The notes beneath the pieces are model-generated. The model was not told where the DNA came from. It saw only the letters and a program-made list of their open reading frames with translations, and did no database searches. Position numbers and translations under genes: made by a program. A DNA stretch of 64,000 nucleotides from Hyphomonadaceae bacterium UKL13-1 (lineage in GTDB: Bacteria; Pseudomonadota; Alphaproteobacteria; Caulobacterales; Aquidulcibacteraceae), in contig CP012156.1 in assembly GCA_001602435.1 (NCBI GenBank), positions 2,500,001 to 2,564,000 of the forward strand, written 5' to 3'. This document shows positions 53,444 through 61,694 of the stretch, one piece after another (the first letter of the stretch is position 1; each line of letters starts with the position of its first letter).

Positions 53444-54382
53444 TCAGCGCGCCCGTTCATTTAGCGCTTGGGTAAGGTCGATAAGGCTACCGAGTTGGTC
53501 GATCGTGGTGGAGAAGCGGGCGTCATCGCCTTCGGCATCGATCCCGCCACTTTCAAACATATCACGGGTTTCGATCACCACCACGACCCGGCCCTGCGCA
53601 AAGGCCAGACGCATGTTGTGGCCATTGAAAGCGGCTTCCATTTCCATCAGGCGCTCGCAAAACGCGGGGTGGAGGAGATAGCGCGCTTCGACTTGATCGG
53701 TGGACAGCACTTCAAAGCGGCGTTCAAAATCAGGGTGCACCATTTTGACAGGCTCTAGCTTCAGGCCTGTCATGCGAGCGCCCAAGTTAACCAAGCCATT
53801 GAACAGGCCCATATCTTGGCGCACCAATGTCGTCGACGTAAAGGGCCGCGCAAATTGGTAACCCATAATGACGCCTTGAAACACGGTAACGAGGCGGCGG
53901 TTCTTGCCCTCACCTTGATATTCTTGCAGATGGGCTTCGTGCAGCGTGCCTTCTGAGGCGCCGAACGTGCCATCCCAAAAGTCGCTATAGTCGGCTTGAT
54001 CGGGGCTGGAAGGTAAAAGGCCCATGCGGGTAGCGAGGTCAAAATCGCTGCCGGGAACCCCGTCTAACTGATAACGAAGCCCGAGCGCTGCGCCCAATTC
54101 TTCATTCGCCCGCACTTTGATTTGTTTGGACATCGCTTGCACAGGCAAGTTCGCAACCCACCAAGCAATCGCACCGATGACGGCGCCGACGACAAAGCCG
54201 TATTCGGCTTGATCCGGCATGAACGCCATGACGGCAATGGCCGCAGCCACCGCAATCCCCATCCCGACCATCAAAATCTGGAGGTTGCGACGCTTGGCCT
54301 CTTCGCGTGCAGCGGCTTGGCTATCGAGCCAATCGCGCAGGCCGTTGGACATGACGTGGTCAAAAAGGGCTTGATGTCTCAT
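53444..54382 (-). CDS. DUF3137 membrane protein, partner of LemA
   Basis: Protein of about 312 residues. The ATG at 54382 (MRHQALFDHVM) is preferred to the frame start at 54421. Two close membrane segments lie at about 35-80 (ILMVGMGIAVAAAIAVMAF, then GFVVGAVIGAIAWWVANL). A large soluble domain follows with FVSDFDLATRMGLLPSS-like and LVTVFQGVIMGYQFARPF, characteristic of DUF3137. Such proteins are commonly encoded next to LemA; here the lemA gene is divergent, 195 bp away. The function of the pair is not settled. Confidence 0.85.
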   Translation of the reverse strand: MRHQALFDHVMSNGLRDWLDSQAAAREEAKRRNLQILMVGMGIAVAAAIAVMAFMPDQAEYGFVVGAVIGAIAWWVANLPVQAMSKQIKVRANEELGAALGLRYQLDGVPGSDFDLATRMGLLPSSPDQADYSDFWDGTFGASEGTLHEAHLQEYQGEGKNRRLVTVFQGVIMGYQFARPFTSTTLVRQDMGLFNGLVNLGARMTGLKLEPVKMVHPDFERRFEVLSTDQVEARYLLHPAFCERLMEMEAAFNGHNMRLAFAQGRVVVVIETRDMFESGGIDAEGDDARFSTTIDQLGSLIDLTQALNERAR

Positions 54383-54577
54383 GGGCCCTAGTTCTAACGC
54401 GGCCAAGTAAACAGAAAGCAACCAAGAATTCGGGTTAGTTCAACCGATCGGAGCCCAGTTTAACGATTTATAGGCTTTCCTCTGGCATGGAAGCACGTGT
54501 GTGGGGCCATGCTTGGCGCTAAAGTCTTCATGTGAGTGGTAACAGGCGCTTGCGCCGGACTGTTGGGAGTAGAGGCA

Positions 54578-55141
54578 ATGGAATTGTTTATCTGGGTGGG
54601 TATCCCGGTCATTTTGATCTTTTTGGTTGCCGGCATGTATAATAATCTCGTAGCCGCGCGCCAGAATTGCAACCAAGGCTGGGCCGATATTGATGCCGCG
54701 CTGCGCCAGCGCCATGATCTCGTGCCAAATCTGGTCGAGACGGTCAAAGGCTATGCCACCCATGAATCGAGCACGCTAACCGCGGTGATCGCGGCACGTG
54801 CCGGTGCTTTGGATGCTAATTCGCCCGACCAATTGGAAAAAGCGGAAAAAGTCCTGTCTGGCGCTTTGGGGAATTTGATGGCCGTCGCCGAGAATTATCC
54901 AGACCTAAAAGCCAGCGCCAATTTCCAAACCTTGCAAGGCGAACTGGCCGATATTGAAGACAAACTCGGTGCTTCACGCCGTGCCTTTAACGCGGCGGTG
55001 GCCACCTATAATACCGCAATCCAGTCCTTCCCCAGCAATATCGTCGCGGGCATGTTTAACTTCCCAGAGCGGACCTATTTTGAGCTGGACCGGAATGAGC
55101 GCAGCACGGTGAGTGCGGTTCCAAAGGTCGGCTTTAACTAG
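54578..55141 (+). CDS. lemA: LemA-family protein
   Basis: Protein of 187 residues with one N-terminal membrane segment (WVGIPVILIFLVAGMYN) and a helical domain with the LemA signature: NNLVAARQNCNQGWADIDAALRQRHDLVPNLVETVKGYA, here read in two halves. The ATG at 54578 has GAGG upstream. It forms a pair with the divergent DUF3137 gene, a common arrangement. A strong terminator follows 15 bp after the stop. Confidence 0.92.
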   Translation: MELFIWVGIPVILIFLVAGMYNNLVAARQNCNQGWADIDAALRQRHDLVPNLVETVKGYATHESSTLTAVIAARAGALDANSPDQLEKAEKVLSGALGNLMAVAENYPDLKASANFQTLQGELADIEDKLGASRRAFNAAVATYNTAIQSFPSNIVAGMFNFPERTYFELDRNERSTVSAVPKVGFN

Positions 55142-55155
55142 AATATAAGCGTACC

Positions 55156-55189
55156 AAAGGCCGGAGCTCCTCCGGCCTTTATTTTTTTG
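55156..55189 (+). terminator. Intrinsic terminator of lemA
   Basis: Stem AAAGGCCGGA/TCCGGCCTTT with a five-base loop, followed by ATTTTTTT. Classic rho-independent terminator. Confidence 0.92.
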
Positions 55190-55257
55190 TTTCAAAGTTA
55201 GTCAAAGTTAAACATTCGGCGCTAATATTGCGATCAATATTGATTGGAGAAGAGACG

Positions 55258-55671
55258 ATGTGGCCACGTAATCAATCTGTCGGAGCAGGCGGCGGACGCA
55301 GCACAGCCCCCGGCGGCGGGCTCTACACGGGTCCAGGTGGCGGTCGCTCTAAAGAACCCGGCGGCGGGCTTTATGATGGTCCAGGCGGTGGCCTTTATAA
55401 GGGTCCTGGTGGCGGGCTTTCAAACGGGCGTGGTGGCGGCCTTAGCCGGGAACCCGGCGGCGGTCTCTATACCGGGCCAGGCGGTGGCCTATACACGGGG
55501 CCAGGTGGCGGGCTCTCTGCTGAAATTGGCGGTGGCGCTTATGCGGGCCTCGAAGGCCCCGTCTATATGAGCAACATCCCACCGTGGGACGTCTTCCTGC
55601 AAATCCTATGTGAAGACTATCCTCAATATGCGCATTTGGCCCATAAGATCGAAAGCGCGATCCGGCTTTAA
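55258..55671 (+). CDS. Glycine-rich octapeptide-repeat protein
   Basis: Protein of 137 residues. The ATG at 55258 has GGAGAAGAG upstream. After a short start come about eleven tandem eight-residue units of the type GGGLYxGP (variants GGGRSxxP, GGGLSxxx). A non-repetitive tail of about 40 residues follows (VYMSNIPPWDVFLQILCEDYPQYAH, split here) that is helical at its end. There is no signal peptide. At DNA level this is a 24-bp repeat with several changes per unit. I do not recognise a function; scaffold or binding roles are possible. A terminator follows. Confidence 0.7.
   Translation: MWPRNQSVGAGGGRSTAPGGGLYTGPGGGRSKEPGGGLYDGPGGGLYKGPGGGLSNGRGGGLSREPGGGLYTGPGGGLYTGPGGGLSAEIGGGAYAGLEGPVYMSNIPPWDVFLQILCEDYPQYAHLAHKIESAIRL
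55290..55560 (+). repeat. 24-bp tandem repeat within the Gly-rich gene
   Basis: About eleven in-frame 24-bp units, GGCGGCGGGCT-type core, encoding the octapeptide. Units differ at third positions and in the two variable codons, so the array is old enough to have diverged while the protein pattern stayed. Confidence 0.8.
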
Positions 55672-55694
55672 GCCCGTTGATAAAAACGCACGAT

Positions 55695-55727
55695 AAAGGG
55701 CATCACTCAGCGTGATGCCCTTTTCGT
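55695..55727. terminator. Bidirectional terminator between Gly-rich gene and OmpW gene
   Basis: Stem AAAGGGCATCAC/GTGATGCCCTTT with a five-base loop and TTTTCG at the right. A-rich sequence at its left also serves the convergent minus-strand gene. Confidence 0.9.
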
Positions 55728-55734
55728 TTGGAAG

Positions 55735-56382
55735 CTAGAATTTATAGCCGATCCCGACCGAAGCCACCCAGGGATCAAGCGTCACCTTGGACTTCAAAGC
55801 TCCGAAATTGATGGTGGCGTCAGTCTCAAAGGCAATGTGCTTCAAGTCTACATTGACCGACCAAGGTCCCTTCGTCGCAATATCGGCCCCGATCTGAAGG
55901 GCATAGCCAAAGTCGTCTTTCAGATCGACATTGAAGCCATTCTTGCCGTCTTGGGAAGCAAACCAAATGTAGGTGAAGCCCGCACCAATGTATGGCGAGA
56001 CACGCGCCTCTGGGGCAAAATGGTATTTGGCCGTCAAAGTAGGCGGCACATGCCAAAGCTCAGAGACCTCAACATTGGTCGCACCGCCAACAGCCTTCAC
56101 TTTATGATTGCCAGAGCCAGCAATAAGCTCCAACGAAACGGCAGGGTTGACGTAATATTCGATGCCAATGGTCGGGACAAAGGAGTCATTGACCTTCACA
56201 TTCAAGCCGGTGGATGCGCCGGCAGCGGTCAAGATCGCGCCGCTTTCATCCGGAACAATGCCGGTCAGGCGCACGTCTAGCTTGATGGTGCCGGCTTTAG
56301 GGGTTTGGAAAGCGTCTTGCGCGAAGGCTGTGCCGCCGGTCAGAGCCATGGCGGCGATAGCGGTTATTAGAAGTCTTTTCAT
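55735..56382 (-). CDS. ompW: OmpW-family outer-membrane protein
   Basis: Eight-stranded barrel of 215 residues with a signal peptide ending GTAFAQ. OmpW features include TIKLDVRLTGIVPDESG, SFVPTIGIEYYVNPAVSLELIAGSG, a central LWHVPPTLTAKYHFAPEA and PYIGAGFTYIWF, ending GIGYKF. OmpW proteins form narrow hydrophobic channels for small apolar compounds. It is a single gene between terminators. The symbol is by family only. Confidence 0.88.
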   Translation of the reverse strand: MKRLLITAIAAMALTGGTAFAQDAFQTPKAGTIKLDVRLTGIVPDESGAILTAAGASTGLNVKVNDSFVPTIGIEYYVNPAVSLELIAGSGNHKVKAVGGATNVEVSELWHVPPTLTAKYHFAPEARVSPYIGAGFTYIWFASQDGKNGFNVDLKDDFGYALQIGADIATKGPWSVNVDLKHIAFETDATINFGALKSKVTLDPWVASVGIGYKF

Positions 56383-56577
56383 TTGCGTCCCCTCAGGAAA
56401 ATTGCCTCAAACTAGGCTTTGAGAACGCTGAGACTTATGAGCCTTTGCTCTGCCAAATTCGATTTGTCACTTTGCCGCGCGACGGCGTGCCGCGCGTCCG
56501 CTTGACGCAGGCAAGGGTTCAACGCCCATAGTGGGCGCCGATCTCGTCATTCAACCGATTGGGTTTGGAATTTGCGC

Positions 56578-57360
56578 TTAAAGCGCGCGCTCGACCATCA
56601 TAGTCTTGATCTCGCCAATCGCCTTGGCGGGATTGAGGCCCTTTGGACAGACTTGGGCGCAGTTCATGATCGTATGGCACCGATAGAGCCGGAATGGGTC
56701 TTCCAGATTATCGAGACGCTTGCCCTTTTCCTCGTCGCGGCTGTCGATCAGCCAACGATAGGCTTGCAGCAAAACCGCGGGGCCCAAATAGCGGTCGCCA
56801 TTCCACCAATAGGATGGGCAAGAGGTGGAGCAACAGGCGCACAAGATGCACTCGTACAGACCGTCCATCTTTTCACGGTCTTCTGGGCTTTGCTTCCATT
56901 CCTTCTCAGGCGCAGGCGTCGTCGTCTGCATATATGGCTCGATGGAAGCATATTGGGCATAGAAATTGGTAAGGTCCGGCACCAAGTCCTTGATCACCGG
57001 CATATGTGGCAGCGGGCTGACCGACAAAGTGTCGCCTGGAATTTCGTCATGGCCCTTGGTGCAGGCCAAGGTGTTGCGCCCGCCAATGTTCATCGCGCAC
57101 GACCCGCACACACCTTCGCGGCACGAGCGGCGGAAGGTCAAGGTCGCATCCATCGTGCTTTTGATATGGATCAGCGCGTCCAGCACCATCGGGCCGCATT
57201 GATCGACGGCGACGTCATAGGTGTCCCAGCGCGGATTCTGGCCCGTCTCCGGGTCATAGCGGTAAATCTTAAACGTCCGCACTTTCTTAGCGCCGGCAGG
57301 GGCAGGATAATGCTTGCCCTTGGTCACCCGAGAATTGGCTGGAAGTGTAAGCTGTACCAT
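56578..57360 (-). CDS. sdhB: Succinate dehydrogenase iron-sulfur subunit
   Basis: SdhB of 260 residues, the electron-transfer subunit of complex II at the inner membrane. The [2Fe-2S] cluster cysteines are in [18 protein letters not shown] with the fourth in LACTKG. The [4Fe-4S] and [3Fe-4S] ligands are in [17 protein letters not shown] and [17 protein letters not shown]. All are present. Usually it follows sdhA; here the upstream neighbour is the terminator of the decarboxylase gene, so in this strain sdhB is transcribed apart from sdhCDA, or the rest lies elsewhere. Confidence 0.96.
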   Translation of the reverse strand: MVQLTLPANSRVTKGKHYPAPAGAKKVRTFKIYRYDPETGQNPRWDTYDVAVDQCGPMVLDALIHIKSTMDATLTFRRSCREGVCGSCAMNIGGRNTLACTKGHDEIPGDTLSVSPLPHMPVIKDLVPDLTNFYAQYASIEPYMQTTTPAPEKEWKQSPEDREKMDGLYECILCACCSTSCPSYWWNGDRYLGPAVLLQAYRWLIDSRDEEKGKRLDNLEDPFRLYRCHTIMNCAQVCPKGLNPAKAIGEIKTMMVERAL

Positions 57361-57470
57361 GCGACGCGTATCCTCATACCGACTGCGGTAGATGTGACAT
57401 AGTCCAAGTCATAAGCTTCGGCAAAGGGTTCTGGGCGCTGGAGTGCAGTAAAGCGACAGTCCGCCAAGCA

Positions 57471-57504
57471 AAAGGCAGGCCCCGGTCACAGGGCCTGCCT
57501 CTTT
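57471..57504 (-). terminator. Intrinsic terminator of the decarboxylase gene
   Basis: Stem AGGCAGGCCC/GGGCCTGCCT with an eight-base loop, followed on the minus strand by TTTTGC. It ends transcription of the gene at 57526-58722 ahead of sdhB. Confidence 0.85.
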
Positions 57505-57525
57505 TAAACGAAAGTGCAGATTGTA

Positions 57526-58722
57526 TTAGGCTTTTGCCGACCGGTTGAGCCGCTCAACGGACAGTTCTGGAAGCGGGAACATCGAGGCGTGCGGCGCATC
57601 TTCTGCGATGACATCCACACTCTCACCATAGCCATTAAAGCGGGTGGCCATGGCGACGCCATAGGCGCCCAACATCCCAATCTCGATCCAATCACCTTCG
57701 CCAATATCGGCTGGCAAACGGAACGGACCTTTGGCGGCGTCCATCGAGTCGCATGTTGGCCCATAGAAGCGGAAGTCCGCCAATTTGGACTGTGTGCCAC
57801 CGTCAGGACGGATCAAGGAAACAGGATAAACCCAATTGACGTGAGTTGCGTCAAACAGATTTCCGTAGGAGCCGTCGTTGATATAAAGCGCGTCGCCCTT
57901 GCGAAGGTCGACTTTGACCACGATGGAAGTGGCTTCAGCAACCAAAGCGCGGCCGGGTTCGGCCCACAGTTTGCAATTCATCGTCACCGGCATCGCATCG
58001 AACACGCGGTGAATTTCATCCACGAAAAGCTGCATCGGTGGCGGGTTCATGCCCGGATAGATGGATGGGAAGCCACCGCCGACATCCACCACATCGATGG
58101 TGACACCCGCTTGAATGATCAATTGCGAGGCTTCACGCAGTGCGGCGCGCCAAGCGCTGGGATTCATGCACTGGCTGCCAACATGGAACGACACACCCAA
58201 ATCTTCTTGGGTTGCAGCCCGAGCCCGACGCAGAAGCGACACAGCTTCTTCGCCAATGGCACCAAATTTGGCTTCCAGCTTCAGACTGGCGTCCGCATTG
58301 CTGACGCGCAGGCGCACAACAAAGGTCAAGTCCTTAGCGCCATCGGTCTCATCGAGAATTTTTTGCAGTTCTTCCACGCTGTCGAGCGCGAAGATTCGGC
58401 AGCCAAACTCATGATAGGCCCGCGCAATCGCTGCGCGGTTCTTGACCGGGTGCATGAATGCCAAGGTCGCAGTTGGGAACATGTCCCGCACCAGCTTGCA
58501 CTCATTGACCGAAGCGACGTCAAAATGACGTACGCCTTCACGCCACAAGGCTTCCAGCACCCACGGTGAAGGGTTTGCCTTCACGGCATAAAGAATTTCT
58601 CCCTCGAAAGAATCGAGGAACCAGCGTGCAGCCGCCCGAACAAGATGCGGACGGTTGACGGCCAATGGCACATCCGGACGCAGCTTCACGACAGCGTCGT
58701 GCGCAGAATTGAAGTGATCCAT
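57526..58722 (-). CDS. Type III PLP-dependent ornithine/lysine decarboxylase
   Basis: Fold-III pyridoxal-phosphate decarboxylase of 398 residues, likely acting on ornithine or lysine to give putrescine or cadaverine. The PLP lysine is in ILYAVKANPSPW. A conserved VDVGGGFPSIYPG carries the phosphate-binding glycines, WAEPGRALVAEA is diagnostic of eukaryotic-type ODC, and YGPTCDSMD has the active-site cysteine and aspartate. The amino-acid choice cannot be settled by reading. Single gene with its own terminator. Confidence 0.92.
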   Translation of the reverse strand: MDHFNSAHDAVVKLRPDVPLAVNRPHLVRAAARWFLDSFEGEILYAVKANPSPWVLEALWREGVRHFDVASVNECKLVRDMFPTATLAFMHPVKNRAAIARAYHEFGCRIFALDSVEELQKILDETDGAKDLTFVVRLRVSNADASLKLEAKFGAIGEEAVSLLRRARAATQEDLGVSFHVGSQCMNPSAWRAALREASQLIIQAGVTIDVVDVGGGFPSIYPGMNPPPMQLFVDEIHRVFDAMPVTMNCKLWAEPGRALVAEATSIVVKVDLRKGDALYINDGSYGNLFDATHVNWVYPVSLIRPDGGTQSKLADFRFYGPTCDSMDAAKGPFRLPADIGEGDWIEIGMLGAYGVAMATRFNGYGESVDVIAEDAPHASMFPLPELSVERLNRSAKA

Positions 58723-59140
58723 GCGGACCCCCCTATGATCTAAACCCAGGCCGGCGTTAGTCGGACATGCTAGGCAAAAATCGGAAGCCCGATCCTTACC
58801 CGGATGTAAGTCAGGTCCGCCCTTGGAAGCTTACGCCGGAAGCGGGGGTGGAAGCCGCTGCCGTGTGGCCTGGGCCCGAGGGGGCGTTAGTGGACTGGAT
58901 GCTGTTTCCAGGTCCGCCGGAAGAAGCGCGTATAAGGCTATTTTTCCGTGGCGCAATCGTTTTTTTCACCTCAAAAAACAGCACACAAAAAATCGTCGAA
59001 AAACCTATATTATTCAGTAAATTATCTAGGGTTTTTTGCTGCAATTATTTCAGCTATTCCGAAGCAGATTCGGCGAGTCACTTCTCGTCGAGCAATTGGA
59101 CATGAAACTCAATGTGCCACAGAGGCGGGTGGGGCCGCCC
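58723..59140. other. Intergenic stretch, weak open frame only
   Basis: About 418 bp between the decarboxylase promoter and the Cle-type gene. A plus-strand frame of 112 codons at 58767-59105 starts well (proline-rich, acidic) but its second half runs through AT-rich low-complexity DNA; not called as a gene. Confidence 0.4.
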
Positions 59141-59644
59141 TTAGCCTTTGGCTTGCAGGTCTTTGCGCCGCTCGCTGCCACCATAATTCGGGTCGGGCCT
59201 ACGGCGCCGATCTGGCCCGAAATAATGCTTACTTTTCACAAAATTGCGCGGTCTATTCACGATCAGCGTGAGGCGCTCCATCAAGCTCTTCGCCGTGACA
59301 GGCTTCACCAAGAACTCGTTCACACCCGCATCACGCGCTGCATTCACGCGCGACCGCTCAGAGTGACCGGTAATCATGATGATTGGAAGGAAGGGGTTGG
59401 GACTATCTTCGCTGGTCCGGATCATTTTCGTGAACTCAACACCATCGATCAACGGCATGGCGAGGTCCACCAATAGCAAGTCCACGGAACTAGCTTTCAT
59501 ATACTCAAACGCTTCAACAGGGTCTGAGGCTTCCTTGATGTCATTTACGCCGGCAGCACGCAGCAATTCTTTCAAGATTCCACGCATGTGCTGATTATCA
59601 TCGACAATCAGTATGGTTATTGGAATCGAAGTTGATGCAGCCAA
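59141..59644 (-). CDS. Cle-type CheY-like protein with arginine-rich tail (second copy)
   Basis: Receiver protein of 167 residues, complete: DD at 15-16, phosphoacceptor D60 in LLLVDLAMPLIDG, T92 and K114 in FLVKPVT. The tail has HYFGPDRRRR (140-149) and GGSERRKD (155-162), an arginine-rich region like that of Cle proteins which bind c-di-GMP. Unlike the copy in the che operon (10033-10632), this one keeps every phosphorylation residue, so it may join phosphate and c-di-GMP signals. It stands alone, 48 kb from the che operon, with no kinase next to it. Confidence 0.85.
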   Translation of the reverse strand: MAASTSIPITILIVDDNQHMRGILKELLRAAGVNDIKEASDPVEAFEYMKASSVDLLLVDLAMPLIDGVEFTKMIRTSEDSPNPFLPIIMITGHSERSRVNAARDAGVNEFLVKPVTAKSLMERLTLIVNRPRNFVKSKHYFGPDRRRRPDPNYGGSERRKDLQAKG

Positions 59645-59770
59645 AGCAAAAGCTCTCCAGAGTAGCGAAACTGATACCCGAAGAAATAATTAGCGCAAGA
59701 GTAAGGGTTCAGATCAACTGAAAAGTATTCCGGCACTGAACAATCTCAAGTACCCAAAATGAACGATACA

Positions 59771-60721
59771 TCACAAACCTAAGGCGCGAGCAGTTGCTAC
59801 GGTTAAATTACCTTGCCCAGGAAGACCATTAGCCTGCTGGAAAGCCGCCAATGCCGGTTTGGTCTTCGAGCCGATCACGCCATCGATGGGACCGTTATAG
59901 AGTTTTCTGGCAGCCAAGGCACGCTGAACGGCTTGGATAGAGTGCTTGCCCTCTGCCGTATCGACGCACACAACTGGCACCCACTCATATCGCTCCGGTG
60001 TCACTTCGACCTGGCGCTGCATGGTGCCGGTGCGAGGCTCTACTTTGGTGCGAACTTCGCGCGCTGGCTCCACCAAGGTTTGGACCCGGATATCACGGGT
60101 ATCCGCCTTGACATATTCTTCACGGACCGAGGGCGGCGTGACAAGAATGCGTCGTTCGATGGTTTCTTCAATTGCCCTAACACTCTCGCGGGAGACTTGA
60201 GCCGGCGTGATTTGGACCTCGCGCTGGATCACTGCAGTCTTAGCTGGCTCTTCAACCAAGCAGAAAACTTCGCCCGTGGCCGCATCAATGCGACGCACTT
60301 CTGAGCCCTTGCTACCGGGACGCCAAACCAGTCGTGGCTCGCGGATCACCACTGTTACGGGACGGGTTCCAATCACGGCCGGGGAAGCACGCAAGCGCTC
60401 ATGGGCAGGACGAACAACGATCTTCTGCTGTTCTGTCCGGAAGGTCGGGGGGGTTACGACGTAATTCTTGTAGGCGTCGCTTACTTGAAATCTCTTAACT
60501 TCGGTCTTGAATACAGGTTCACTCACCTGCACGCTTTCATGCGCATCGCGGATAATCACAGGTACTGTTTCAGTGCGATAGGTCGCCGCGACCAGCACGC
60601 GTGCATAGCATTGACCGGGCTTAGCTTGCGCCGGCATTTGCAAATCGAGCGGCTGTTGTGCCGATGCAAACGCGGGGACCAGCAAACTTGCCGATAAAGA
60701 CCAAATGGCGATGCGATTCAT
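59771..60721 (-). CDS. Secreted protein with repeats and a peptidoglycan-binding domain
   Basis: Protein of about 316 residues. The ATG at 60721 starts the signal peptide (MNRIAIWSLSASLLVPAFASAQ); the open frame reaches 60772. The C-terminal 65 residues form a PG_binding_1 domain (VQRALAARKLYNGPIDGVIGSKTKPALAAFQ). Between them lies a long region of short beta-type repeats with VTPPxxR, QVxITPAQV, VVRPAHERL and similar, in which ETVPVIIRDAHES, RRILVTPPSVREEYV and RQVEVTPERYEWV are related. It is probably anchored in the periplasm on peptidoglycan. Function unknown. Confidence 0.75.
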   Translation of the reverse strand: MNRIAIWSLSASLLVPAFASAQQPLDLQMPAQAKPGQCYARVLVAATYRTETVPVIIRDAHESVQVSEPVFKTEVKRFQVSDAYKNYVVTPPTFRTEQQKIVVRPAHERLRASPAVIGTRPVTVVIREPRLVWRPGSKGSEVRRIDAATGEVFCLVEEPAKTAVIQREVQITPAQVSRESVRAIEETIERRILVTPPSVREEYVKADTRDIRVQTLVEPAREVRTKVEPRTGTMQRQVEVTPERYEWVPVVCVDTAEGKHSIQAVQRALAARKLYNGPIDGVIGSKTKPALAAFQQANGLPGQGNLTVATARALGL

Positions 60722-61046
60722 AGATGCGACCTTACAAACGTGAATTGGTGCGATTATGCAGATATTCAACACATGGTTACCGTAAGCAGAAAGTCATCTT
60801 GAACTTATAAAGTCAATAAAAATCATGTATATACATGATAATGGCGTAATATTTACCTCAATCTTCGCTTTAATGGCGAAGTTAGCGCCTAAACAAGGCG
60901 CATCTCTGCTCAAATTGTTTCCCCCTCGATTACATCTCAGATGGCAGAGAACCTAAGCGTCCCAAGCCTGTACCCCGCGGTTGCGTCTGGCTTGAACCGT
61001 ACGCGCAAAAGCGCCTAAGCTGCCGAGACAAAAGAAGGCGGACAAG

Positions 61047-61694
61047 ATGGTTGATACGGCAGCAGTGATTTGGGATTTCGGCGGGGTCTTAACTTCGTCT
61101 CCATTTGAAGCCTTCGCCCGCTATGAGCGGCAACACGGTCTGCCGGAGAATTTCATTCGCCAGGTCAATAGCGTGAACCCAGATACCAATGCTTGGGCTT
61201 TGTTTGAACGGGCCGAGATTGATGCCGCAAATTTTGACGCCTTATTCACGGCCGAAAGTACGGCCCTAGGTCATAAAGTGGCTGGACGAGATGTCCTGGC
61301 CTTGCTGGCTGGCGACTTGAGGCCCGGCGCAATCGCGGCGCTCAAATCGTTGAAGGGCACCTATCGCTTGGGCTGCATCACCAACAACGTGCCCGTAGGC
61401 CATGGTGCCGGTATGGCTGGAACGAAGGAAAAGGCCCAAGCCGTGGGTGAAGTCATGGCCGTCTTCGACCATGTGATTGAAAGCTCGAAGATCGGGATCC
61501 GCAAGCCTGATCCCCGCATCTATCAAATGATGTGTGAGACACTCGGCGTGGACCCGGCAGCGTGCATTTATCTCGACGATTTGGGCATCAATCTAAAGCC
61601 TGCCAAGGCCATGGGGATGCGGACCATTAAGGTGACCTCCGAAGCCCAATTGCTGGAAGAACTTGGCGGTCTATTAGGTCGGACTTGGAATTAG
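61047..61694 (+). CDS. HAD-family hydrolase (subfamily IA)
   Basis: Phosphatase-fold protein of 215 residues. Motif I is IWDFGGVLTSSPFEAF, with the helical cap after it. Motif II is in LGCITNNVP, motif III lysine in SSKIGIRKPDPRIY and motif IV in IYLDDLGINLKPAKAMG. The set is complete. The group includes proteins like the HAD part of ACAD10, but the substrate is unknown. Its stop overlaps the end of the convergent radical SAM gene by four bases. Confidence 0.9.
   Translation: MVDTAAVIWDFGGVLTSSPFEAFARYERQHGLPENFIRQVNSVNPDTNAWALFERAEIDAANFDALFTAESTALGHKVAGRDVLALLAGDLRPGAIAALKSLKGTYRLGCITNNVPVGHGAGMAGTKEKAQAVGEVMAVFDHVIESSKIGIRKPDPRIYQMMCETLGVDPAACIYLDDLGINLKPAKAMGMRTIKVTSEAQLLEELGGLLGRTWN

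Noticed and set aside
58767..59105. Plus-strand open frame of 112 codons between the decarboxylase and the Cle-type gene
   Set aside because: The first half looks protein-like, but the second half is AT-rich low complexity and there is no clear ribosome-binding site or family; I kept it as an intergenic note.
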